Origin: Oscillospiraceae bacterium
Lineage (GTDB): Bacteria > Bacillota > Clostridia > Oscillospirales > JAAYOS01
Length of the DNA stretch: 61,712 bases
Direction of reading: 5' to 3'
Assembly: GCA_031264245.1 (NCBI GenBank)
Contig: JAISEG010000003.1
Location: 1-61,712 of the forward strand
Positions 35,660-43,528 of this stretch are shown piece by piece. Positions within the stretch are counted from its first letter, which is position 1; each line of letters begins with the position of its first letter. Position numbers and translations under genes: made by a program. The notes under the pieces are model-generated. The model had not been told where the DNA came from, did not search any database, and worked only from the letters and a program-made list of their open reading frames with translations.

Positions 35660-36699
35660 AGCTTACCTCCCGCCGCGGTCTTGGCGCTTCTAACCTGTTC
35701 GTCAAAGGAGGAGGTTATCCATTTCTCCCACTCGGAACTATTTCTGGTGTGCATTGCTGACGAATAGCTTGCTAAAGCCGCTTTATCCTCGTTGTTCAAC
35801 CCTTCAAAGGCTTGCAGGCACTTTTCCTCGTTGCTGTTCGCGTGTGTAATTTGCTCATTGGTATGGGACGGGTTTGCTTTATGTAAATATTTTCGCTTCA
35901 AATCCACTTCGCATATTTTGGGTTTGCCCGCGTATTGAAGGCTTTCCCCGGTAAAGTATAAAAACGGGTCGTTTTCCTCCAGCCAGCTGAGGTAGTCCTG
36001 ATATTTCCGTTTGCCGCCGGGCTCATTTCCCTCGTTTTCCTCGTCAATGCCAAGCAGCTTGCCGGCAAGCTCGGCCTCCTTCTGATCGTCTGATTGCAAA
36101 TGCTCCGCCGTCAGCCTCAAAGCGCTCGGATCGCCGGAACGGAAAAAAGCCCAAACCAAATTATGTATGTTATGCTCCTTCCCGCTCCGCTTAAAAATCA
36201 TGTCGCAGACGACGGGCAAAACGCTTTTATCCTCATAGGAATTTATCAGGATCGACACGACCGCGTCCAACACTTTTTTGTAGCTGTCATCCAGGTCGTA
36301 TTCATTACAGCCGGTTTGGAGCATCCATTTCAACGCCGAATGAGTGGATTCGTTGTTGGCGGACAAATAATCCCCGCTGCCTGCCGAGGCATCCTTCATA
36401 TTCAATATTTGGTCGGTTATTCCCGCCGCGGCTCTATTGCGGGAATTGAGATGGGAATGAAGCCGAAGAGCCTTGATTTGAGGCAGCAGTACAAACAGGC
36501 AGGGGAAGGTTATGAGCTGATCGTTTAGTAAATTGACAGTCTTTTGCACGCTTTTTTCGCAGGCAGCGCTAAAAACCTCCCTGCATTTTTCTACTCCGTC
36601 GCTGATTCGTATCCTGTCAAAATAGTTGTTGTAGTTTACCTGGTCTTTATTCATATTAAACCGCCATTTCTCAGGCGACAGATAATGGGTATGGATCAT
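35656..36699 (-). CDS. unknown protein coupled to tgl
   Basis: A 347-residue protein that I do not recognise. It has no signal peptide or membrane segment, is mostly helical, and is rich in charged residues, with many lysines and glutamines in the C-terminal third. It overlaps tgl by four bases, so the two are co-translated, probably in the mother cell. A role in coat assembly, or as a substrate of Tgl, is plausible but unproven. The start may instead be the ATG at 36654 (332 residues). An AT-rich region with repeats lies upstream. Confidence 0.75.
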   Translation of the reverse strand: MIHTHYLSPEKWRFNMNKDQVNYNNYFDRIRISDGVEKCREVFSAACEKSVQKTVNLLNDQLITFPCLFVLLPQIKALRLHSHLNSRNRAAAGITDQILNMKDASAGSGDYLSANNESTHSALKWMLQTGCNEYDLDDSYKKVLDAVVSILINSYEDKSVLPVVCDMIFKRSGKEHNIHNLVWAFFRSGDPSALRLTAEHLQSDDQKEAELAGKLLGIDEENEGNEPGGKRKYQDYLSWLEENDPFLYFTGESLQYAGKPKICEVDLKRKYLHKANPSHTNEQITHANSNEEKCLQAFEGLNNEDKAALASYSSAMHTRNSSEWEKWITSSFDEQVRSAKTAAGGKL

Positions 36700-36765
36700 G
36701 TGCGCTTATCACCCGTCGCCTGAGGAACGATAAGCGGCTTATTAATTTAATTATTTCACCCCTTT

Positions 36766-36870
36766 ATACTAAACCGCAATTAGAGACATTCTAAAGATCA
36801 AGCAAAAAGGCTTTGATATATGCGGCTTTTTGTGAAGATTTTTAGTATGCTTCTTATGGGCGTTTAGTAT
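36766..36870. repeat. 105-bp inverted-repeat-ended element, copy 1
   Basis: It starts ATACTAAAC and ends GTTTAGTAT. It shares GCTTTGATATATGCGG, ACATTCTA/GCATTCTA and GATTTTTAG with a second copy 41 bp later. No coding content. Confidence 0.7.
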
Positions 36871-36910
36871 TTATACCCCAGTATATAAGCAACAGCAGTT
36901 TTTTGTTCTT

Positions 36911-37013
36911 ATACTAATACCTAATTAGAAGCATTCTATAAAATGGGGCGAAAAGCTTTGATATATGCGGTTTTCGCGCCGATTTTTAGCATGATTTTTT
37001 TTGGGATTAGTAT
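36911..37013. repeat. 103-bp inverted-repeat-ended element, copy 2
   Basis: It starts ATACTAAT and ends ATTAGTAT. It is a diverged direct repeat of the element at 36766-36870. The surrounding 36700-37400 holds no gene apart from a possible 15-codon ORF. Confidence 0.7.
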
Positions 37014-37135
37014 TATCGCATTATTGCTCCGCGTTAGGGCGGAATGTCGGATAAACGGGAAAAAATTCAACATATTATTAAATAAATATAGAAAGTTAAT
37101 AAATACATAAAATTTCAAGTATTGTTTTTTAACAA

Positions 37136-37183
37136 CTATCTTATATAATAATAATTGCAAGAAGTGATAGCAGTTTTTTTCAT
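37136..37183 (-). CDS. possible 15-residue ORF with strong ribosome-binding site
   Basis: On the minus strand AAAGGAGGG lies 5 bases before ATG (37183); the frame encodes MKKTAITSCNYYYIR and stops at 37136. A perfect hairpin lies just upstream (37197-37220). It may be a leader peptide or the remains of a lost gene. Confidence 0.2.
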   Translation of the reverse strand: MKKTAITSCNYYYIR

Positions 37184-37196
37184 TTTTCCCTCCTTT

Positions 37197-37230
37197 GAGA
37201 GACGGGGTAACCCGTCTCTCCTATTTTTTT
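37197..37230 (+). terminator. intrinsic terminator-like hairpin
   Basis: GAGAGACGGG pairs with CCCGTCTCTC around GTAA and is followed by a T-run on the plus strand. No plus-strand gene ends nearby, so it may end an unrecognised transcript from the repeat region. Confidence 0.6.
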
Positions 37231-37269
37231 ATCAAGGTCGGGCTGAGCAGCAATATAGTCAGAATTGCA

Positions 37270-37316
37270 ATAGCCTTCTTTTAAAGCTCGTAAACGAGTT
37301 TCAAAAGAAGGCTATT
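37270..37316. terminator. hairpin downstream of the serine hydrolase
   Basis: CAATAGCCTTCTTTT with AAACTCG-type inner pairs mirrors AAAAGAAGGCTATTG. It is the likely 3' end structure of the minus-strand gene at 37401-39443. Confidence 0.5.
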
Positions 37317-37400
37317 GTTACTTGATGTTTCTTTTTTGAAATTAGTATAGCAATTCTACTTATATGCGAAACCTTTCGTATACAGAACTTTGTATACTTT

Positions 37401-39443
37401 TTATTCAACGGTTATATTGAATACGGCGCCCGTATTCCCGGCAAAGGCGATGATGCCGCCGGCTTCAAGTGTCACGGTATATTCATGGGAAACAGAGCTC
37501 TGGTTTATAAGCTCTCCCCCGGCGCTGTACACTATAAACCCGCTGTCCGCCGGACACGAGACGGTCATAGTCTTTCCGGCGAGCTCCGCGCCGATCATAT
37601 ACCACCTTGTGTCGCCGTTTGGCTGTATGGTGGATACGGAGGATTTTCCGCCGTACAACGTTTCCACCCCCGCGAGGCTTATGAAGCGTCTGCCCCCGGC
37701 GACACAGTATTCCACTCCGTTTTCGCGCATGAAGCTTAAATCCATGGTGTCTCGTCCGTATTGCATGGGAATTTCGACCGCCGCTTCAGCCAAATTTGCG
37801 CTGACTATCCTGTTTCCGGACAAATATCCGCCTACAGAATCCGAAATGACCACACCCATCATAGGAACACCCGTCGAGTATATAACCGATGTGTACTTTT
37901 CCGAAACGGACAGATATATCGTACCGCTGCGGGACTTCCATGCCTCAAGCGCGTCGTCGGGAATTTTCCTTTCCTCCATTTTCTGGGCGATATATTGGCT
38001 GAAATATATCTGACCCACGTACGGTATGGTCTGGTAAACATCCTGACACAGGTAAGTCCTGTCATCCTGTGTTACGAAATACAGCTCCGCCGTTCCGCTC
38101 TCATCGCGGAATATACCGTTTCCGCAGTATATAAGCTTCTGAGAAGCGTTCGGGGTGTACGCGTTTGCGTACTCCAGAACCCCTTCGTCGCCCAGCTTAA
38201 CCGAATATATCCCTAAGGAGGAAGCGTACAGACCCTCATACTTTTTCATGCCGCTGTCAAGCGGTCTCTGCTCCGCCTTCGCTGCCGGGACGTCCGGCTT
38301 TATACCGTCGATAACCCCTTTTTCATACAGCGCGTTCAAAAGGATATTCGTCGCAAGTATTTGATTGTAGGTTGAAGAGCCGCCTGAGGACATGACAGCC
38401 GCCGCCATATTGTACTCGGGCAGGACGATAAGCGAGGAATGGAAGTTGATTATGTCGCCGCCCTTGCTCAGCGCCTTTATGCCGTAGCCCTCAAACGGAT
38501 AGAGGTTTACGCTGTCCCAGCCGAGTCCGTACGCGATTAAATTCGCCTCGTCACGAAGCCACCTGCCGTTTAAATATTCCTTTACCATTGTGGCGTTTTT
38601 AAGCGTCTCACCCAGTATTTCTCCGTCCTTCATAAAAATCCGGGCAAAGCTCACCGAATCCTCAGCCGTTGAATATATGCCGCCGGTTCCAATAATGCCG
38701 ACCACCTCGTTTGGGTTTTCCTGTGACAGCTCGGTATCGCTGTATGTACGGGCAAGCCTGTCAAAGTCAAAATCGTCCTGGGGCGACAGTGTGTTTTCCA
38801 AACCGAGCGGAACGGTGATATACTCATGGATAAGCTGGGTAAAGCTCTTGCCGCTCACCCGCTCAGCCAAAATTTCGGCGAGGGTGAAGCCGTCGTTGCA
38901 GTACACCGAGAATTCGCCGGGATTCGCTTTCAGACGCTGGGTTTTAAGCTCGGCGAGCAGCGAGTCATGCGCCGCGGTATCCTTGTCGTCCCACAAAAAA
39001 CCGTCTACGTAGGTGCTGCCCATGAGACCTGACGAGTGGTTTAAAAGCATCCTGACCGTGATGTCCCTGTACCGCGCGTCCGCCATTTCGAACTCGGGAA
39101 TATAGGCGGTCACAGGCTTGTCAAGCTCTATTTCGCCTTCCTCACAGAGCTTTAGTACAACAACGGTGGTATACATCTTTGAAAGAGAACCGATGCCATA
39201 CATTGTGTCCGCCGAGGGCGGTTCGTCTGTGCCCCCGCCGGACACTCCGGCGCTGCCGCTGACGACGATCTCACCGTCGCAGATAAGCGCGTATTGAACG
39301 CTTGCGGCGCCGTATTCGGTTATCGCCCCGGCGCGGGTCTCCGCCTCGAGCGGAGTGGTTTTTAAATCGACCGCGAAGGTTACGCTTTGCAAAATGATCA
39401 GTACCGCTAAAAGCAGCGGGGAAAACCTCAGATTCTTCTTCAT
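37401..39443 (-). CDS. secreted serine hydrolase, beta-lactamase family
   Basis: A 680-residue exported protein. The signal peptide covers about 1-24. A class C beta-lactamase/DD-peptidase-like domain follows, with SLSK (S86 to K89) and the YCN motif; the C-terminal 280 residues are beta-rich and unassigned. Such proteins are D-aminopeptidases, esterases or penicillin-interactive enzymes; resistance cannot be inferred. GGAGGA lies before the ATG, preceded by a promoter and an operator-like palindrome. Confidence 0.9.
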   Translation of the reverse strand: MKKNLRFSPLLLAVLIILQSVTFAVDLKTTPLEAETRAGAITEYGAASVQYALICDGEIVVSGSAGVSGGGTDEPPSADTMYGIGSLSKMYTTVVVLKLCEEGEIELDKPVTAYIPEFEMADARYRDITVRMLLNHSSGLMGSTYVDGFLWDDKDTAAHDSLLAELKTQRLKANPGEFSVYCNDGFTLAEILAERVSGKSFTQLIHEYITVPLGLENTLSPQDDFDFDRLARTYSDTELSQENPNEVVGIIGTGGIYSTAEDSVSFARIFMKDGEILGETLKNATMVKEYLNGRWLRDEANLIAYGLGWDSVNLYPFEGYGIKALSKGGDIINFHSSLIVLPEYNMAAAVMSSGGSSTYNQILATNILLNALYEKGVIDGIKPDVPAAKAEQRPLDSGMKKYEGLYASSLGIYSVKLGDEGVLEYANAYTPNASQKLIYCGNGIFRDESGTAELYFVTQDDRTYLCQDVYQTIPYVGQIYFSQYIAQKMEERKIPDDALEAWKSRSGTIYLSVSEKYTSVIYSTGVPMMGVVISDSVGGYLSGNRIVSANLAEAAVEIPMQYGRDTMDLSFMRENGVEYCVAGGRRFISLAGVETLYGGKSSVSTIQPNGDTRWYMIGAELAGKTMTVSCPADSGFIVYSAGGELINQSSVSHEYTVTLEAGGIIAFAGNTGAVFNITVE

Positions 39444-39475
39444 ATGCTCCTCCGTGTTATTATAATACTCTCATT

Positions 39476-39498
39476 ATAATTACCAGTATGGTAATTAT
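39476..39498. promoter_or_regulatory. operator-like palindrome before the serine hydrolase
   Basis: A perfect inverted repeat, ATAATTACCA and TGGTAATTAT around GTA, lies just downstream of the predicted transcription start. Repressor identity unknown. Confidence 0.55.
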
Positions 39499-39515
39499 TT
39501 CTTACTACAATTTAC

Positions 39516-39544
39516 ATAATAGCACTCCCTGTCAGTTCTGTCAA
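39516..39544 (-). promoter_or_regulatory. promoter of the serine hydrolase
   Basis: On the minus strand TTGACA (39539-39544), 17 bp, TATTAT (39516-39521). Confidence 0.7.
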
Positions 39545-39653
39545 CGAGACAGAGAGAAAGGGGTTTGACGGAACAATAGCGCGTTTTTAATGCGCCGTTG
39601 CTCATATACTTGGGGGTATTTTGGATGTTCTGTTTTTATAAGTAATATGATTT

Positions 39654-39688
39654 TTGTTTAACTTCTGTTTAAATTGATATCGTATAAT
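39654..39688 (+). promoter_or_regulatory. response-regulator direct repeats and promoter of the two-component genes
   Basis: Two tandem 11-bp repeats, TTGTTTAACTT (39654-39664) and CTGTTTAAATT (39665-39675), are followed after 7 bp by TATAAT (39683-39688). The same arrangement precedes the adjacent ABC transporter genes, pointing to an OmpR-type binding site and autoregulation. Confidence 0.6.
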
Positions 39689-39708
39689 AGCCGAAAGCGG
39701 CTATTATA
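39683..39708. repeat. palindrome, TATAAT-CCGC family, copy 2
   Basis: TATAATAGCCG pairs perfectly with CGGCTATTATA; two further bases on each side extend it. Its left edge is the -10 box of the two-component promoter. Confidence 0.7.
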
Positions 39709-39741
39709 CGCCGATACGGCACTGCGAGCCTTTAAATAAAT

Positions 39742-39771
39742 ATACCATTACGGCGTGCGCGCCTATGGTAT
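39742..39771. repeat. 30-bp palindrome, ATACCAT family, copy 2
   Basis: ATACCATTACGGCG pairs with CGCCTATGGTAT. Lies in the leader of the response-regulator gene. Confidence 0.7.
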
Positions 39772-39794
39772 AATGTCCGCAAGCGGACATTATA
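39769..39794. repeat. palindrome, TATAAT-CCGC family, copy 3
   Basis: TATAATGTCCGC pairs perfectly with GCGGACATTATA. It shares three bases with the preceding ATACCAT repeat. Confidence 0.7.
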
Positions 39795-39810
39795 CGCTGA
39801 TTAAATATAT

Positions 39811-39840
39811 ATACCATTACGGCGTAAACGCCTATGGTAT
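39811..39840. repeat. 30-bp palindrome, ATACCAT family, copy 3
   Basis: ATACCATTACGGCG pairs with CGCCTATGGTAT. It ends 10 bp before the ribosome-binding site of the response regulator. Confidence 0.7.
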
Positions 39841-39862
39841 AATAAATTTAGAGGTGAGAAAT

Positions 39863-40540
39863 ATGCCTAAAATTATGATAGTGGACGATGACCCAAATAT
39901 TCGTGAGCTTGTCCGCATATTATTAAAAAATGGTGGGTTTGACGCTTGCGAAGCCAGCGACGGGCGCGATGCGCTTTTCAAAATGACTGACGAAAAGCCG
40001 GAGCTCATTATTATCGACTTAATGATGCCGAATATGGATGGGTATGAACTTTGCCGCAATCTGCGGAAATATTATGAAAACCTGCCTCTTATTATGCTGA
40101 CTGCAAAGGGTGAGCTTACATCGAAGGCGGCGGGCTACGACGCGGGTACGGACGATTATCTCACTAAACCGTTCGAGGGCGACGAGTTACTTATGCGTAT
40201 TCGCGCTTTGCTGCGGCGGTATAAAATAGAATCGTCACAACAGATACAAATAGGCAATGTTATCATAGACCGGACGAGCTTTACCGTTATGATTAACGGG
40301 AAAAAAGACGATATTCCAATGAAAGAGTTTGAATTGATGTTCAAATTGTCGAGTTTCCCCGGCAGGACACTCTCCCGCGACACGCTTATAGAGGATATAT
40401 GGGGGTACGATTTTGACGGCAACGAACGGACGCTTGACGTTCATGTCGGGCGTTTGCGCGAACGCTTCCCCGTCGAAACGAGCGGCTTCAAAATAACCAC
40501 TGTGCGCGGCCTGGGATACCGCTTGGAGGTGATTGGGTGA
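39863..40540 (+). CDS. OmpR/PhoB-family response regulator
   Basis: A 225-residue regulator. The receiver domain (1 to about 120) has the acidic pocket IVDDD, the phosphorylated aspartate in IIIDLMMPNMDGYE, and TAKGE and LTKPF. The C-terminal winged helix ends with RTLDVHVGRLRERF and RGLGYRLE. GAGGTGAG lies before the ATG at 39863. Its stop overlaps the kinase start (GTGA). The partner kinase and ABC exporter follow, and identical 11-bp repeats precede both units. Confidence 0.96.
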   Translation: MPKIMIVDDDPNIRELVRILLKNGGFDACEASDGRDALFKMTDEKPELIIIDLMMPNMDGYELCRNLRKYYENLPLIMLTAKGELTSKAAGYDAGTDDYLTKPFEGDELLMRIRALLRRYKIESSQQIQIGNVIIDRTSFTVMINGKKDDIPMKEFELMFKLSSFPGRTLSRDTLIEDIWGYDFDGNERTLDVHVGRLRERFPVETSGFKITTVRGLGYRLEVIG

Positions 40541-41571
40541 GGAGTAATGGTCGGGTTAGGGTTGCGCTGGGTATCATCGGAGCTATGGCGGCGGTTACAA
40601 TATGTGTCACGGCGGGTCACTATTTATTATCGCTTCTTGATTTGTCCGGTTTGTGGCAAACCTTGTTTTCACTATGGATCGGCTTCGGGCTGTTCGCTTT
40701 TACAGGATTTTTAATACATTCCATAGGCAGCCGTTCGCGGCACGAAGACCATGACATGGAGCAGCACGGCTTTATGCTTGAGGCGATGGAGCGAATCGCG
40801 CAGGGCGATTTTTCCGTATTTTTACCAACTGACGACCGCGCTCACGCCAAGGTTGCCGAGGCGATTAACACTATGGCTAAAAATCTTGGCGATATGGAAA
40901 CCATGCGGCAGGATTTTATTTCAAACGTATCGCATGAAATTCAGTCGCCTCTTACTTCAATCGGCGGGTTTGCGAAACTTCTAAAAAATGACAGCTTATC
41001 ACCCGAACAGCGCAAACATTACGCCGATATTATAGAAACGGAAAGCAATCGTTTGTCAAGCTTGAGCGAAAATCTATTAAAGCTGTCAAACCTCGACAAT
41101 AATAAAATCCCCTTGAATAAGGCGGATTTAAAGCTCGATAAACAGATTGAATCTATTGTTCTGACCCTTGAACCGCAATGGTCGGCTAAAAACATAAACC
41201 TTGAAGCCGATATACAAAAGTGTGCGATAAACGGTGACAGGGATTTACTGTCGCAGGTTTGGATAAACCTATTGAACAATGCAATAAAATTCACGCCGGA
41301 GAATGGGGAAATTACCATTTCGCTTGCAGAGGAAAACGGCGATGTAATTGTGAAGATTATCGACACAGGCTTGGGGATAGCGCCGGAAGATAAAGCACAT
41401 ATTTTCGAGCGGTTTTACAAAGCGGACAAATCCCGTGACCGCTCCTTCGGCGGCAATGGACTTGGATTGTCAATTGTCAAAAAAATCGTGGAGCTTCACG
41501 GCGGAAGCATAACGGTGGAGAGCGAAAAAGGTAAGGGTACAACATTCTCGGTAATACTGCCTCAAAAATAA
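40537..41571 (+). CDS. sensor histidine kinase
   Basis: A 344-residue membrane kinase. Two membrane segments lie at about 7-30 and 38-62 with almost no extracellular loop, followed by HAMP, the phosphorylated histidine in SNVSHEIQSPLTSIGGF, and the ATP-binding domain (NLLNNAIKFTPENGEI, DTGLGIAPED, GGNGLGLSIVKKIVELHGG). The short loop suggests it senses the membrane or a partner transporter. The start is GTG at 40537 in the ribosome-binding region of the preceding gene. Confidence 0.95.
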   Translation: MRSNGRVRVALGIIGAMAAVTICVTAGHYLLSLLDLSGLWQTLFSLWIGFGLFAFTGFLIHSIGSRSRHEDHDMEQHGFMLEAMERIAQGDFSVFLPTDDRAHAKVAEAINTMAKNLGDMETMRQDFISNVSHEIQSPLTSIGGFAKLLKNDSLSPEQRKHYADIIETESNRLSSLSENLLKLSNLDNNKIPLNKADLKLDKQIESIVLTLEPQWSAKNINLEADIQKCAINGDRDLLSQVWINLLNNAIKFTPENGEITISLAEENGDVIVKIIDTGLGIAPEDKAHIFERFYKADKSRDRSFGGNGLGLSIVKKIVELHGGSITVESEKGKGTTFSVILPQK

Positions 41572-41585
41572 TTCCGATTTACATC

Positions 41586-41631
41586 CCGTTTAAATTCCAT
41601 TTAACCTCCGTTTAATTTGAGGCGTTATTAT
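41586..41631 (+). promoter_or_regulatory. three 11-bp direct repeats and -10 before the ABC genes
   Basis: CCGTTTAAATT (41586-41596), CCATTTAACCT (41597-41607) and CCGTTTAATTT (41608-41618) are in exact tandem, with TATTAT 7 bp further on. The spacing equals that before the response regulator, so both promoters are probably controlled by it. Confidence 0.65.
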
Positions 41632-41661
41632 TGAGCCATCAAACAAAACGGAGGTAATTTT

Positions 41662-42456
41662 ATGAAAATAATCGAGGTAAATCAATTAGCAAAGCAATAT
41701 AAGGGAGCTAAATCGCCGAGTGTGGACGGCGTGAGCTTCTCTGTTGACCAAGGCGAGTTCTTCGCCTTTCTGGGTCCAAACGGCGCGGGGAAAACTACGA
41801 CAATCTCAATTCTTACGACTACGCTTTCCAAAACGTCGGGGGAGGTAAAAATCGCGGGTTTTGACGTTGACAAAGATGCGCTGAAGGTACGCGAGCACAT
41901 AGGAATAATATCGCAGAAACCGAGCCTTGACACATCGCTCACCGCGGAGGAAAATATACGTTTTCATGCCGCGTTGTATGGGCTTTACGGTTATCGTCCC
42001 ACATTCAAGCTCATGCCGAAAGCATATCGTGAGCAGGTTATTGAACTCGCGGAAATTGTAGATATATCAGACGCATTATTCAAGCCTGTCAAAAAGTTAT
42101 CGGGCGGTATGCAGAGAAAATTAGAGATAATCCGTAGTTTAGTCCATACGCCGGAGGTGCTTTTTCTTGACGAGCCTACTCAGGGGCTTGACGCTGTGAG
42201 CCGCAGAGGGCTGTGGGATTATATTAACAATGTTCGCAAACAGTACGGCATAACGGTTTTCCTCACCACGCATTATATAGACGAAGCTGAAAACGTCGAT
42301 AAGGTTTGCGTAATTAATCACGGCAAAATCGCGTTCTGTTCTTCTCCGGAGGAAATGAAACGGCAAATCGCTTTTGACCCCGCGCCGAAAATCTGTTTGC
42401 CGTCATTAGAGGACGCTTATATAGAGCTTCTAAACAAAGACAGGGAGATCGCCTAA
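41662..42456 (+). CDS. ABC transporter ATP-binding protein
   Basis: A 264-residue ATPase of the multidrug/antibiotic-export type. Walker A GPNGAGKTTT, Q-loop in IISQKPSLD, signature LSGGMQRKLE, Walker B LFLDEPTQGLD and the switch TTHYID are present. GGAGGTAA lies before the ATG. It pairs with the ABC-2 permease 2 bp downstream. Confidence 0.96.
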   Translation: MKIIEVNQLAKQYKGAKSPSVDGVSFSVDQGEFFAFLGPNGAGKTTTISILTTTLSKTSGEVKIAGFDVDKDALKVREHIGIISQKPSLDTSLTAEENIRFHAALYGLYGYRPTFKLMPKAYREQVIELAEIVDISDALFKPVKKLSGGMQRKLEIIRSLVHTPEVLFLDEPTQGLDAVSRRGLWDYINNVRKQYGITVFLTTHYIDEAENVDKVCVINHGKIAFCSSPEEMKRQIAFDPAPKICLPSLEDAYIELLNKDREIA

Positions 42457-42458
42457 CT

Positions 42459-43277
42459 ATGAATATGATGGATATTACAAGAAAACCAACGCGGAGTTTC
42501 CGCGAAATCAGCACAGTGTGGGCGATTTTTTGCCGTGAAATAGCCGTCGCGTTCAAATCGCCCGGGACAATGGCAATGACGCTTATTATGCCGATTATAA
42601 TGATGGGTATGATTGGCGGTAATCTTACTCAGAATATGGCCGGCGGTTTGGGCTTCGACTTCGGTGGGTTTATGCTTGTCGGTATGATGGTCAATATGCT
42701 TTTCATGGTTACGTCACAGGGCGTGTCAACACTTGTGGATGACCATGAAGCGAATTTTTCAGAAGAAATGTTAATTGCCCCCGTGTCGCGGGTTGCCATA
42801 GTTACCGGCAAAATATGCGGTTCAATGTTTTGTGCGGTTATTAGTATGCTCGGAGCTGTGATTGTAGGCGCCCTTATGGGGATAACGCTGTCAGTGGGAC
42901 AATTCTTGTCAATCCTCGCGCTTGCCCCGTTTGTATGCCTTTCGGCGGGCGCGATGTCAATGCTGTTCATCGGGCTTATCAAGAACCGTAAAGCGGCAAA
43001 TATGGCGGTAATGATTTTCACAATGCCGCAGATGTTCCTTTCCGGCGCAATTATCCCGATTAATAATTCAAGCGGTATTTTGATGGTGCTTTCGCGTATG
43101 CTGCCTATGACCTATTCGTTGGATTTAACCCGTGCCGTAGTTTACGCCGGAACGCCGGAATACGCAAGTATCGTGATGTTCAATCCTGCCGTCAGCATTG
43201 CGGCGACTGTTGCGATAACGGTTATTTGTTTGGCGGTCGGAACATTCTTTTATGCAAGAAGTGAAAAGAACAGATAA
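42459..43277 (+). CDS. ABC-2 type permease
   Basis: A 272-residue membrane protein with six predicted segments and the ABC-2 pattern (REIAVAFKSPGT at the start, FLSGAIIPI late). With the ATPase it forms a half-size exporter, likely for a peptide, antibiotic or lipid; the neighbouring kinase may sense the same compound. Its start follows the ATPase stop by 2 bp. Confidence 0.93.
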   Translation: MNMMDITRKPTRSFREISTVWAIFCREIAVAFKSPGTMAMTLIMPIIMMGMIGGNLTQNMAGGLGFDFGGFMLVGMMVNMLFMVTSQGVSTLVDDHEANFSEEMLIAPVSRVAIVTGKICGSMFCAVISMLGAVIVGALMGITLSVGQFLSILALAPFVCLSAGAMSMLFIGLIKNRKAANMAVMIFTMPQMFLSGAIIPINNSSGILMVLSRMLPMTYSLDLTRAVVYAGTPEYASIVMFNPAVSIAATVAITVICLAVGTFFYARSEKNR

Positions 43278-43328
43278 ATGATGGGGGAAATACAATGAAT
43301 CATCAATATCTGTGCGACAACAAAATAT

Positions 43329-43392
43329 AAGGAACCTCCCTGGAAATAGCAGGATATGATATACTGCTATTCCAGGGAGGTCCCTTATTTTT
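43329..43392 (+). terminator. terminator of the ABC transporter operon
   Basis: AAGGAACCTCCCTGGAAATAGCA-type left arm mirrors TGCTATTCCAGGGAGG and CCTT, followed by ATTTTTTATTT. A long intrinsic terminator. Confidence 0.85.
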
Positions 43393-43528
43393 TATTTACT
43401 AAGAACATAAAATGGTGTATACTTTTCTTTGAAAAAGAAATAACAATGGAACAACAATAGACGGCACAATTTTTTTGAAAATCCTGCAAAAGACCTGTAA
43501 TATGAGAGTTGAAAGGAAAAATAAAAGT

